From assembly GCF_025630775.1 (NCBI RefSeq), contig NZ_JAOSZE010000002.1, positions 124,001 through 188,000 of the forward strand: 64,000 bases of DNA, written 5' to 3'. Position numbers and translations under genes: made by a program. The stretch is from Actinoplanes sp. KI2 (lineage in GTDB: Bacteria > Actinomycetota > Actinomycetes > Mycobacteriales > Micromonosporaceae). Under the pieces are notes generated by a model that did not search any database, was not told the origin of the DNA, and was given only the letters and a program-made list of their open reading frames with translations. Positions 57,465 through 64,000 of this stretch are shown piece by piece (the first letter of the stretch is position 1; every line of letters starts with the position of its first letter).

Positions 57465-58189
57465 CGCAGGACATATCCCATGTACGAGTAGTCGCCACCG
57501 TGCTGCCGGCGGATCGCGATCTCCTCCCCCACCTGGTCGAGCAGGTCACCCGGCACGCCCTCGGCGCGCAGCTGCTCGATGCGGTCGCCGAGGGGGCCGT
57601 AGTACGCGTCCCAGTCCGCGTCGGGCAACAGGTAGGCGGCCTGCACCGTCCAGCCCGCGCGCTGGATGGCCGCCACGTTGCCGGCCGTGTCACGCATGGC
57701 CGGGTAGCCCTCGTCCCAGAAGGCCCGCGCGGCCGGCGCCGGCTCGGCGGAGAGCCACTGCGCCTCGGTGAGGACCAGCACGCCGCCGGGGGCGAGCAGC
57801 GGCCGCCAGGCGGCGAGGGCGTTGTCGAAGCCCATCAGGTACGCCGAGCCCTCCGCCCACAGCAGGTCGACCGACCCGGCCGCGACGGGCAGATCGTCCA
57901 TCGAGGCGGCGAGGGTCTCGATCCGGTCGTCGACACCGGCGGCCCGGGCCCGGACGTGCACGGCTTCGAGGAACTGCTCCCGCAGGTCGACGGCGGTGAC
58001 GTGCCCGCCGGTCAGCTGGGCGAGCAGCACCGAGGCCGGCCCGGTGCCGCAGCCGACGTCGAGAATCCGGGGCCGGTCGGGCAGGGCGCCGGCCAGCCGC
58101 AGCAGCAGCCGGGTGGTCTCCGCCGAGCCGGGGGCCTCCCGGGGCAGGCCGGTGTGCGCGAGCCAGAAGGCGTCGGTCAGCTCTGTCAT
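57461..58189 (-). CDS. SAM-dependent methyltransferase (class I)
   Basis: A 242-residue protein from ATG 58187-58189. Motif I is RILDVGCGTGPASVLLAQLTGG, followed by VTAVDLREQFLEAV and SVDLLWAEGSAYLMGFDNALAAWRPLLAPGGVLVLTEAQW. The C-terminal YYGPLGDRIEQLRAE resembles actinobacterial Methyltransf_25 members. Substrate unknown. It lies downstream of an Lrp gene on the same strand, 198 bp apart, with a CATCCTAGGATG palindrome between. Confidence 0.8.
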   Translation of the reverse strand: MTELTDAFWLAHTGLPREAPGSAETTRLLLRLAGALPDRPRILDVGCGTGPASVLLAQLTGGHVTAVDLREQFLEAVHVRARAAGVDDRIETLAASMDDLPVAAGSVDLLWAEGSAYLMGFDNALAAWRPLLAPGGVLVLTEAQWLSAEPAPAARAFWDEGYPAMRDTAGNVAAIQRAGWTVQAAYLLPDADWDAYYGPLGDRIEQLRAEGVPGDLLDQVGEEIAIRRQHGGDYSYMGYVLR

Positions 58190-58383
58190 AAGAGCGCAGC
58201 ATGGCACGCGCCTCACCGGCGAGCACGCGAGTTTCCGATCACCGGCCGACAGCCCGTCGCCGTCGCCGTCGCCGTCGCTTGATCATGCCCGGACCTTGAA
58301 GGAGTGGCGTTCGGGGCGGACGGAAACTCAACGCTCTTCGGCGCTCGCTCGCCCTGCCGTGGTGGCCGGCACGTCCGCTACCG

Positions 58384-58395
58384 CATCCTAGGATG
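58384..58395. promoter_or_regulatory. CATCCTAGGATG palindrome (second copy)
   Basis: Perfect palindrome, with the flanks extended to GCATCCTAGGATGC (58383-58396). It contains the stop codon of the Lrp gene and lies 195 bp upstream of the methyltransferase start at 58189. The first copy is at 37640-37651. Confidence 0.5.
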
Positions 58396-58867
58396 CTAGG
58401 TCAGTGGTCTCGGGGCGGGCGGGTACGGCCAGCCGTGGCGGGCGATTCTCGTAGGGCGTGGAGAGGACCACGGTGGTGCGGGTGGTGACGTTGGCGGCGG
58501 TCCGGATCTCCTGGAGCAGGCGTTCCAGGTCGGCGGGGCTCGCGACCCGGACCAGGAGCAGGTAGAAGTCCTCGCCCGCCACCGAGTAGCAGGAGTCGAT
58601 CTCGGAGAGGTGGGCGAGGCGCTCGGGGGCGTCGTCGGGCTGGGACGGGTCGAACGGGCGGATCGCCACGAACGCGGTCAGCGGCAGTTCGAGGGCCTCG
58701 TAGGAGACCCGGGCCGTGTAGCCGGAGATGACACCGCGCTGCTCGAGCCGGCGGACCCGCTGGTGCACGGCGGAGACGCTCAGCCCCACCCGCTCGGCGA
58801 GGTCGGTGTATGACAGGCGCCCGTCGACGGTGAGGGCGCCCACGATCGCCCGATCGATCTCTTCCAC
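58388..58867 (-). CDS. Lrp/AsnC-family transcriptional regulator
   Basis: 159 residues from GTG 58865-58867. HTH at 5-50: EIDRAIVGALTVDGRLSYTDLAERVGLSVSAVHQRVRRLEQRGVISGY. The RAM ligand domain follows: AFVAIRPFDPSQPDD..., YSVAGEDFYLLLVRVASPADLERLLQEIRTAANVTTRTTVVLSTPYE. Lrp proteins sense amino acids, and a role in controlling the nearby lysine genes is possible, but it is 1.9 kb away from kamA with other genes between. Confidence 0.9.
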   Translation of the reverse strand: MEEIDRAIVGALTVDGRLSYTDLAERVGLSVSAVHQRVRRLEQRGVISGYTARVSYEALELPLTAFVAIRPFDPSQPDDAPERLAHLSEIDSCYSVAGEDFYLLLVRVASPADLERLLQEIRTAANVTTRTTVVLSTPYENRPPRLAVPARPETTDLAS

Positions 58868-58966
58868 GGCAGAGACACTACTTCCCCCGCCAAGACCATT
58901 TTCCCGGGATGAGTTGGCACTTTCGGACCATCGACGGGACCGCATGTCCGAGAGCATGGTGTGGCG

Positions 58967-59512
58967 ATGTCCGCTAGTAGCCCGGAACCGTCCTGGCAAC
59001 TGCCGCTCCCGCCGGACCCCGGCCCCGTGCAGCGGCGGGTCAAGCCGGTGCACCTGCTGCTCGGCAGCCTGCTCGCGCTGGCGCTGGTGTGCTGCGGCGG
59101 CGCGGCCGCCGTGGAGGTGTTCACCGGCGGCAAGGCCGGCAAGACCGGCGCGGCGGCCACGGTCTCGACCGATCCGACGACGCCCGGCGACGACCCGACC
59201 ACGCCGGCAGCGACGGCGGCGGTGACGACCAGCCCGACGCCCGCTGACACCCCGAAGAAGACCCCGAGGCCGAAGCCGACCACGCCGAAGCCGACCACCG
59301 AACCCACGACCGGGCCGCCGACGAGGAGGCCGACCCCCACGCCGACGCCGACCGCGACCACGCCGACGCTGCCGATCGTGCGGGCCGGGGCGTTCTGTGC
59401 GCCGGTCGGGGCGTTCGGGATCACCGCCAAGGGCAAGCTGATGCGCTGCACCCGGCAGAGCGAGGACGAGCGGCCGCGCTGGCGGGCCGTCCAGTCGGCA
59501 GCCGACCTGTAG
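58967..59512 (+). CDS. Secreted or membrane-anchored Pro/Thr-rich protein
   Basis: About 181 residues. A short N-terminus, one helix (HLLLGSLLALALVCCGGAAAVEV), then a long Pro/Thr/Lys linker (PTTPGDDPTTPAAT and repeated PTPTP) and a short conserved-looking C-terminal domain GAFCAPVGAFGITAKGKLMRCTRQSEDERPRWR with two cysteines. That last piece occurs in many actinobacterial surface proteins as a small disulfide domain. The start is uncertain: GTG 58961 is also possible. Its stop lies in the first unit of the 33-bp repeat. Confidence 0.6.
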   Translation: MSASSPEPSWQLPLPPDPGPVQRRVKPVHLLLGSLLALALVCCGGAAAVEVFTGGKAGKTGAAATVSTDPTTPGDDPTTPAATAAVTTSPTPADTPKKTPRPKPTTPKPTTEPTTGPPTRRPTPTPTPTATTPTLPIVRAGAFCAPVGAFGITAKGKLMRCTRQSEDERPRWRAVQSAADL

Positions 59513-59618
59513 CCGGACCCCCGATCAGAGGGAGCCGACCTGTAGCCGCACCCCCGATCAGAGGGAGCCGACCTGTAGCCGCACCCCCGATCAGAGGGAG
59601 CCGACCTGTAGCCGCACC
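59500..59618. repeat. 33-bp tandem array at the junction of convergent genes
   Basis: Units start at 59500, 59533, 59566 and 59599 (the last one partial), 3.6 copies. Each unit contains CCGACCTGTAG, which is the end of the plus-strand gene (ADL stop), and the reverse of CAGGTCGGCTCCCTCTGA, the end of the TetR gene (QVGSL stop). The array has therefore multiplied the shared 3' end of both genes, with one stop codon for each gene in every unit. It is not a CRISPR, since there are no spacers. Confidence 0.9.
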
Positions 59619-60136
59619 GCCGCCGTGGTGCGGGCCGTGTCGCCGGTGGCCAGCAGGTCCAGCAGGGCACCGCGCAGAACGGCCAGCGCCGCCGTCCGCC
59701 GGGCCACCGCGTCGGGCGTGTCGCGGGACGCGGCCGGCTGGGCGCCGGCCAGCACCGTGAGCCAGTCGGCCACCGTGCCGGCGGCGAACGCGGACCAGGG
59801 GCCGGCCGGGTCGACCAGGCTCCGCGCGTACGCCTCGAGCCACAGCCGCAACAGCGGACGGTGGGCCTCGTCGGAGAGCCACTCCCAGACCGCCGCGGTG
59901 GCGGACGGCAGCCCACCCTCCGAGGGCAGGCCGCGCAGCAGGGCGAGCTCGTCGGCCCGTGCCCGGTCGAGCAGCGCCCGCACCAGCCCGTCCTTGCTGC
60001 CGAACAGGAACAGCAGCACCCGCGGGCTGGACCCGATCGAGGCGGCGAGGGGCCGCAGCGACAGCTCGGTGATGCCGTGCGAGCGGACGTACGCGTACGC
60101 CAGCTCCAGCAACTCCTCTCGCCGCTCCCCCGCCAT
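59591..60136 (-). CDS. TetR-family regulator
   Basis: About 181 residues from ATG 60134-60136. HTH: RREELLELAYAYVRSHGITELSLRPLAASIGSSPRVLLFLFGSKDGLVRALLDRA (residues 5-58). The ligand domain is helical (AVWEWLSDEAHRPLLRLWLEAYARSLVDP). A perfect palindrome CACTGAAAC-N4-GTTTCAGTG lies just upstream, between it and the divergent GNAT gene, the normal position for its operator. It therefore probably represses itself and the GNAT/glutaminase pair. The stop codon is in the 33-bp array. Confidence 0.88.
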   Translation of the reverse strand: MAGERREELLELAYAYVRSHGITELSLRPLAASIGSSPRVLLFLFGSKDGLVRALLDRARADELALLRGLPSEGGLPSATAAVWEWLSDEAHRPLLRLWLEAYARSLVDPAGPWSAFAAGTVADWLTVLAGAQPAASRDTPDAVARRTAALAVLRGALLDLLATGDTARTTAAVRLQVGSL

Positions 60137-60150
60137 GGCCGCTATCATCG

Positions 60151-60172
60151 CACTGAAACGACTGTTTCAGTG
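60151..60172. promoter_or_regulatory. TetR operator candidate
   Basis: CACTGAAAC (60151-60159), spacer GACT, GTTTCAGTG (60164-60172): perfect 9-base arms between the divergent TetR and GNAT genes, 15 bp from the TetR ATG and 20 bp from the GNAT GTG. Confidence 0.85.
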
Positions 60173-60191
60173 GAAGGGCGGGAGGGGAAAC

Positions 60192-60671
60192 GTGATTCGG
60201 GAACTGGGCCGGCCCGGGGACCTCGGCTGGGTGGTCAAGGCGCACGGCGAGATGTACGCGGCCGAGTACGGCTGGGACACCGACTTCGAGGCCCTGGTGG
60301 CGCGGATCGTGGCGGACTACGCGAACGACCACGACCCGGCCCGGGAGAACGCGTGGATCGCCGAGACGGACGGCAGGAGAATGGGCTGCGTGTTCTGTGT
60401 CGACGGCCGGGACGACGGTACGGCCGTGCTGCGCATCCTGCTGGTCGACCCGGCCGCGCGCGGGCACGGCATCGGCAGACAGCTGGTCGACACGTGCCTC
60501 GAGTTCGCGCGCAAGGCCGGCTACCACCGGATGCGCCTGTGGACCAACGACCCCCTCCAGGCGGCCCGGCACATCTACCTCTCGCGCGGCTTCCGGCTGA
60601 CCGGGCAGGAGCCGCACCACAGCTTCGGCGCCGACCTGATCGGACAGACCTATGAGCTGGCCCTGCGGTGA
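60192..60671 (+). CDS. GNAT family N-acetyltransferase
   Basis: 159 residues from GTG 60192, with GGAGGGG upstream. The acetyl-CoA site is AVLRILLVDPAARGHGIGRQLVDTCLEFARKAGYHRMRLWTNDPLQAARHIYLSRGFRL, a textbook GNAT motif A/B. The start IRELGRPGDLGWVVKAHGEMYAAEYGWD is like the MarR-associated acetyltransferase group. It overlaps the glutaminase gene as GTGA, so the two are coupled, and both probably answer to the divergent TetR. Confidence 0.88.
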   Translation: MIRELGRPGDLGWVVKAHGEMYAAEYGWDTDFEALVARIVADYANDHDPARENAWIAETDGRRMGCVFCVDGRDDGTAVLRILLVDPAARGHGIGRQLVDTCLEFARKAGYHRMRLWTNDPLQAARHIYLSRGFRLTGQEPHHSFGADLIGQTYELALR

Positions 60672-61708
60672 GCGGCACCCGAGCCGGCCATCCGCATAGC
60701 GTGGAGACCGTGATGGACGACGACGCCGGCTACGTCTCGACCGGCAGGCTGCCCTCGGCGCGCCGGGTGACGAAAGCCCTGGACGAGGCGTACGAGAAAT
60801 TCCGCCACGAGGACAGCGGCACGCCCTCCACGCTGTACCCGGCACTGGCTCGCGTCCCCCCGCACCTCTACGGACTGTGCGCCGCCGGGGTCGGCGGCGG
60901 CATCTACCCGGCCGGCGACGCGGGGCACGGGTTCGCGCTGATGAGCGTAGCCAAGCCATTCGTGTTCGCGCTGGTCTGCGAGGCGCTCGGCGCCGGGGAG
61001 ATGCGCCGGCGGCTCGGCGCCAACGCGACCGGGCTGCCGTTCAACTCGGCCACGGCGGTCGAGCGGGCGCCGGACGGGCGCACCAACCCGATGGTCAACG
61101 CGGGTGCGATCGGCACGGTCAGCCTGGTCCCCGGCGCCGACGCCGAGGCGAAGTGGAAGTTCGTCCAGGAGGGCCTGTCCCGCTTCGCCGGTCGCGACCT
61201 GCCGCTCGACGAGGAGGTCTTCCCGTCGGCCTCGGCCACCAACCATCGCAACCGCGCGCTGGCCAACCTCCTGCAGACGTACGGGTTCCTGGGTTGCACG
61301 CCGGCCGAGGCGGTCGACCTGTACACCCGGCAGAGCTGCCTGCGCGTCACGGCCACCGACCTCGCCGTGATGGGCGCCGCCCTGGCGAACGGCGGGGTCA
61401 ATCCGCGCACCGGCGAGCGCCTGGTCGGGCCGGCAGCCTGCCACCACACCCTGGCCGTGATGGCGACCGCCGGGCTCTACGAGACGTCCGGGGACTGGCT
61501 GTACGACGTGGGCGTGCCGGGCAAGAGCGGCATCGGCGGCGGCATCGTCGTGGTGTCCCCCGGCAAGGGCGCGCTCGCCGCGTTCTCCCCGCCGCTCGAC
61601 GGCTACGGCAACAGCGTCCGGGGGCAGCTGGCCGCCGGCTTCCTCTCCCGGCGGCTGGGCCTGACCCTGTTCGCGTCCAAGCCGGCGCCCGCCGCTAAGC
61701 CGACCTAA
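60668..61708 (+). CDS. Glutaminase
   Basis: 346 residues from GTG 60668 (the glutaminase core could also begin at ATG 60713). ALMSVAKPFVFALV contains Ser93-x-x-Lys96, as in the serine-dependent glutaminase family. GLPFNSATAVERAPDGRTNPMVNAGAI and NHRNRALANLLQTYGFL are highly conserved there, and GGGIVVVSPGKGALAAFSPPLDGYGNSVRG closes the active site. It hydrolyses glutamine to glutamate and ammonia. The operon with a GNAT is unusual. Tail-to-tail overlap of 4 bp with the exonuclease gene. Confidence 0.9.
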   Translation: MSGTRAGHPHSVETVMDDDAGYVSTGRLPSARRVTKALDEAYEKFRHEDSGTPSTLYPALARVPPHLYGLCAAGVGGGIYPAGDAGHGFALMSVAKPFVFALVCEALGAGEMRRRLGANATGLPFNSATAVERAPDGRTNPMVNAGAIGTVSLVPGADAEAKWKFVQEGLSRFAGRDLPLDEEVFPSASATNHRNRALANLLQTYGFLGCTPAEAVDLYTRQSCLRVTATDLAVMGAALANGGVNPRTGERLVGPAACHHTLAVMATAGLYETSGDWLYDVGVPGKSGIGGGIVVVSPGKGALAAFSPPLDGYGNSVRGQLAAGFLSRRLGLTLFASKPAPAAKPT

Positions 61709-62625
61709 GCGGGCAGGCCGCTGAGCGCGTCCACCAGCCGCCGCGCCGAGCCGGCCAGGTTCCACCGCTCGGCCAGCACCAGCAGGGCGTCCGGGTTTTT
61801 CGGCGCCCGCGGCAGGGCCGGGTCGAACTCCGGGAGCTTCGCGTCGAGGGCCACCTTGCACACCGGCAGCGCCTTGTCCAGGTAATCCCGGGCCGCCGCG
61901 AGTTTCACCCGCAACCCCGGCGCGAAGCCCGCGGCCGGATCGTCCAGCGCCGCGAGGATCTCCGGTACGCCGCCGTACCGGCTGACCAGGCGCGCCGCGG
62001 TCTTCTCGCCGACGCCCGGCACGCCCGGCAGGCCGTCGCTCGGATCGCCGCGCATCGCCGCGAAGTCCGCGTACCACCGGGCCGGCACCCCGTACTTGGC
62101 CTCGACCAGGGCCTCGTCGGCGTCCTCCAGCTTCGCCACGCCGCGGCCGCAGTACAGCAGCCTCGTCCCGCGCGCGTCGTCGACCAGCTGGAACAGATCC
62201 CGGTCGCCGGAGACCACCTCGACCGGGCCCGGCTGGGTGGCGGCGAGGGTGCCCAGCACGTCGTCCGCCTCGTACCCGTCGACGCCGAAGGCGGGAATCC
62301 CGACCGCGGCCAGGACCTCGAGCAGGATCGGGATCTGCTTCTCCAGGGCCGGCGGCACCTCCTCCACGTCGCCGTGCGCCACCCGGTGCTTCTTGTACGA
62401 CGGGACCAGCGCCACCCGCCACTGTGGCCGCCAGCTCGCGTCCAGCGCGCACACCAGCCGGTTGGGGCGGCGGGTGCGGACCAGCTGAGCGATCATGTCG
62501 AGGAACCCGCGCACCGCGTTCACCGGCTCGCCGGCGGAGGTCTGCGCCGCCTTCTCCGGAATCCCGTGGAAGGCACGGAAGTAGAGGCTGGGCGCGTCGA
62601 CGGCGAGCAGCGGCTGTGCGGTCAC
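61705..62625 (-). CDS. 5'-3' exonuclease (FEN/Pol I N-terminal domain type)
   Basis: 306 residues from GTG 62623-62625. LLAVDAPSLYFRAFHGIP holds the first metal Asp, VCALDASWRPQWRVALVPSYKKHR is the conserved loop, GYEADDVLGTLA and VEVVSGDRDLFQLVDD hold the acidic cluster, and DGLPGVPGVGEKTAARLVSRYG is the helix-hairpin-helix. This is a stand-alone 5' nuclease, as in many actinobacteria. It probably removes RNA primers or flaps, alongside DNA polymerase I. Confidence 0.88.
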   Translation of the reverse strand: MTAQPLLAVDAPSLYFRAFHGIPEKAAQTSAGEPVNAVRGFLDMIAQLVRTRRPNRLVCALDASWRPQWRVALVPSYKKHRVAHGDVEEVPPALEKQIPILLEVLAAVGIPAFGVDGYEADDVLGTLAATQPGPVEVVSGDRDLFQLVDDARGTRLLYCGRGVAKLEDADEALVEAKYGVPARWYADFAAMRGDPSDGLPGVPGVGEKTAARLVSRYGGVPEILAALDDPAAGFAPGLRVKLAAARDYLDKALPVCKVALDAKLPEFDPALPRAPKNPDALLVLAERWNLAGSARRLVDALSGLPA

Positions 62626-62656
62626 CAGGACACCATAGTCAATGGGGAGGAAAGCC

Positions 62657-63637
62657 ATGCGCGCCGTCGTGCTCGACGCACCCGGACCGCCCGAGGCGCT
62701 GCGGATCCACGAGCGGCCCGTACCGCAGCCCGGGCCGGGCTGGGTGCTGATCGAGGTGCGGGCCAGCGGCCTCAACCGCTCCGAGCTGCACACCCGGCTC
62801 GGGCTGGCCGACGGCGTGGTCTTCCCGCGGGTGCTGGGCATCGAGGCGACCGGCGTGGTGGCCGCGGCGCCGGGCGGCGAGTTCGAGCCGGGCCAGCAGG
62901 TGATGACCATGATGGGCGGGATGGGCCGCACCTTCGACGGCGGCTACGCCGAGTACACCTGCGTGCCGGCCGGGCAGGTCATCCCGTTCCGCTCCGAGCT
63001 GCCGTGGGAGGTCCTCGGCGCGGTGCCGGAGATGCTGCAGACCGCGTACGGCAGCCTCACCGTCGGCCTGGACGCGCAGGCCGGCCAGTCCCTGCTGATC
63101 CGGGGCGGCACGTCCTCGGTCGGGATGGCCACCGCGGTGCTCGCCAAGCGGCGCGGCCTCACCGTGCTGGCCACCACCCGCGACCCGGCCAAGGCCGGCG
63201 CGCTCACCGAGATCGGCGCCGACCACGTGCTGATCGACGACGGTGACGTGGCCACCCAGGCCCGCGAGCTGTTCCCGGACGGCGTCGACCTCGCCCTCGA
63301 ACTGGTCGGCACGCCGGCGCTGCCGGACACCCTGCGCGCGCTGCGGGTGCACGGCGTCTGCTGTTTCACCGGCATGCTCTCCAACCAGTGGCTGGTCCGC
63401 GACTTCTACCCGATCGGATACCTGCCCCGCGGGGTGCGGCTGGCGGCGTACGGCGGCGAGGCCGACGACCTCCCGGCGGCGGTCCTGCAGGAGTTCCTCG
63501 ACGCCGTCGCGGCCGGCACCGCGACGATCCCGCTCGCCCGGGTCTACCCGCTCGACGAGATCGTCCGGGCGCACGCCGACCTGGAGGCGAACCGGGTCGC
63601 CGGCAAGTTGGTCGTGTCGATGACGACGCCTTCCTGA
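62657..63637 (+). CDS. Zinc-type alcohol dehydrogenase-like (quinone oxidoreductase) protein
   Basis: 326 residues from ATG 62657, with GGGGAGG 7 bases upstream. The MDR fold is clear: EALRIHERPVPQPGPGWVLIEVRASGLNRSELHTRLG, a GIEATGVV strand, and nucleotide motif LIRGGTSSVGMATAVLAKRRG. There are no zinc ligands at the usual places, which fits the quinone oxidoreductase branch (NADPH-dependent). Substrate unknown. The acyl-CoA dehydrogenase gene starts 20 bp after its stop. Confidence 0.82.
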   Translation: MRAVVLDAPGPPEALRIHERPVPQPGPGWVLIEVRASGLNRSELHTRLGLADGVVFPRVLGIEATGVVAAAPGGEFEPGQQVMTMMGGMGRTFDGGYAEYTCVPAGQVIPFRSELPWEVLGAVPEMLQTAYGSLTVGLDAQAGQSLLIRGGTSSVGMATAVLAKRRGLTVLATTRDPAKAGALTEIGADHVLIDDGDVATQARELFPDGVDLALELVGTPALPDTLRALRVHGVCCFTGMLSNQWLVRDFYPIGYLPRGVRLAAYGGEADDLPAAVLQEFLDAVAAGTATIPLARVYPLDEIVRAHADLEANRVAGKLVVSMTTPS

Positions 63638-63643
63638 ACGTTC
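63636..63643. promoter_or_regulatory. GAACGTTC palindrome before the acyl-CoA dehydrogenase
   Basis: GAACGTTC overlaps the stop codon of the upstream gene and is followed by GTTAAGATAACG. A short palindrome of this kind would suit a TetR-type lipid regulator, but it is only 8 bp. Low confidence. Confidence 0.25.
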
Positions 63644-63657
63644 GTTAAGATAACGGG

Positions 63658-64000
63658 GTGACGGTAGATCGAATCCTCCCCACCGACGAGGCGTACGACC
63701 TCCTGGACCTGACCCGTGAGCTCGCCGATCGTGAGCTCGCCGGAAAGGCCGACGAGCACGAGCAGCACGGGGTGTTCCCCCGCGAGACCCTCCGGACGCT
63801 GGGCCGGTCGGGGCTGCTCGGGCTCCCCTACCCCGAGGCCGACGGCGGGGCCGGCCAGCCGTACGAGGTCTATCTCCAGGTCCTGGAGGTTCTCGCCGGG
63901 CGCTGGCTGGCGATCGCCGAGGCGGTCAGCGTGCACACCCTGGCCTGCTATCCGGTCTACGCACACGGGACCGAGCGGCAGCGCAAGATGCTGCCGGACA
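63658..64000 (+). CDS. Acyl-CoA dehydrogenase, N-terminal part
   Basis: The frame from GTG 63658 stays open to the window edge (about 114 codons). TRELADRELAGKADEHEQHGVFPRETLRTLGRSGLLGLPYPEADGGAGQPYEVYLQVLEVLAGRWLAIAEAVSVHTLACYPVYAHGTERQRKMLPD is the N-terminal helical domain of an acyl-CoA dehydrogenase, including GLPYPEADGGAG and a KMLPD-type end. The first residues (MTVDRILPTDEAYDLLDL) are typical of actinobacterial members. The FAD and catalytic parts lie outside the window. Probably co-transcribed with the quinone oxidoreductase-like gene. Confidence 0.85.
   Translation, partial: MTVDRILPTDEAYDLLDLTRELADRELAGKADEHEQHGVFPRETLRTLGRSGLLGLPYPEADGGAGQPYEVYLQVLEVLAGRWLAIAEAVSVHTLACYPVYAHGTERQRKMLPD

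Noticed and set aside
58248..58280. Run of CGTCGC repeats between the methyltransferase and Lrp genes
   Set aside because: Simple-sequence GC repeat of about four units, no structure or gene implied.
59500..59618. Possible CRISPR array
   Set aside because: Units follow each other directly without spacers, so it is a tandem repeat.

Overview
The window is high-GC DNA (third codon positions almost all G or C) with many GTG and TTG starts, ATGA/GTGA gene overlaps and typical actinobacterial genes: rbpA, a mycosin-type subtilase, fxsA, a polyprenol-phosphate mannose synthase next to apolipoprotein N-acyltransferase, SigE-type and other ECF sigma factors, and NarL-type two-component pairs. Gene content suggests a filamentous actinomycete, perhaps Micromonosporaceae (Actinoplanes-like). 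That placement is inference. It is chromosomal sequence with about 65 real genes. I saw no rRNA, tRNA or CRISPR array.

Layout. 1-7.5 kb: end of a 2H phosphoesterase (2'-5' RNA ligase family) gene, a Clp-N/HTH protein below two near-identical palindromes, a ribosomal-protection GTPase of the OtrA/TetM kind, small conserved genes, a hydrolase behind a leader-peptide-like 5' region, and a RibD-like deaminase operon. 7.5-9.95 kb: a relic accessory island of lower GC with an internally deleted tyrosine integrase, a STAND/NACHT-like ATPase cut off just after its P-loop, an intact membrane protein sharing the VTGD[HN]N motif with that ATPase, and a Tn3 transposase remnant. 10-15.1 kb: two histidine kinase/LuxR regulator pairs around an Lnt-like amidase. 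15-25.9 kb: phosphatase-like, GNAT and beta-lactamase-fold genes, then an FtsX-ectodomain protein, a SigE-type sigma factor and two roughly 980-residue FtsX-type permeases with no ATPase beside them. 26-35.4 kb: a secreted I36-like protein below an 18-bp palindrome, DUF1810, an acyltransferase-3, an ECF sigma/BNR-repeat membrane protein pair, a kinase, a DapA-family aldolase, an orphan mycosin and a phosphotransferase. 35.4-43.9 kb: an ArsR/SRPBCC/hydrolase operon, a zinc-motif coiled-coil protein, SdpI and GtrA membrane proteins, and a large membrane protein. 44-47.8 kb: rbpA with a good sigma-R-type promoter, then fxsA, ppm1 and lnt.

48.2-56.4 kb is a lysine-fermentation-type locus: kamA runs one way, and kdd, an amidohydrolase, kamD, kamE, kal and a MutL-like gene run the other. 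Together these would convert L-lysine to beta-lysine, then 3,5-diaminohexanoate, then the keto acid, with Kal acting further down. The cleavage enzyme Kce and the CoA-transferase are not in the window. The KamA lacks the usual GGGGK loop for PLP. 56.4-64 kb holds CsbD, two methyltransferases, an Lrp regulator, a secreted Pro/Thr-rich protein facing a TetR regulator across a 33-bp tandem array that carries both stop codons, a GNAT/glutaminase pair, a 5'-3' exonuclease, a quinone-reductase-like dehydrogenase and the start of an acyl-CoA dehydrogenase.
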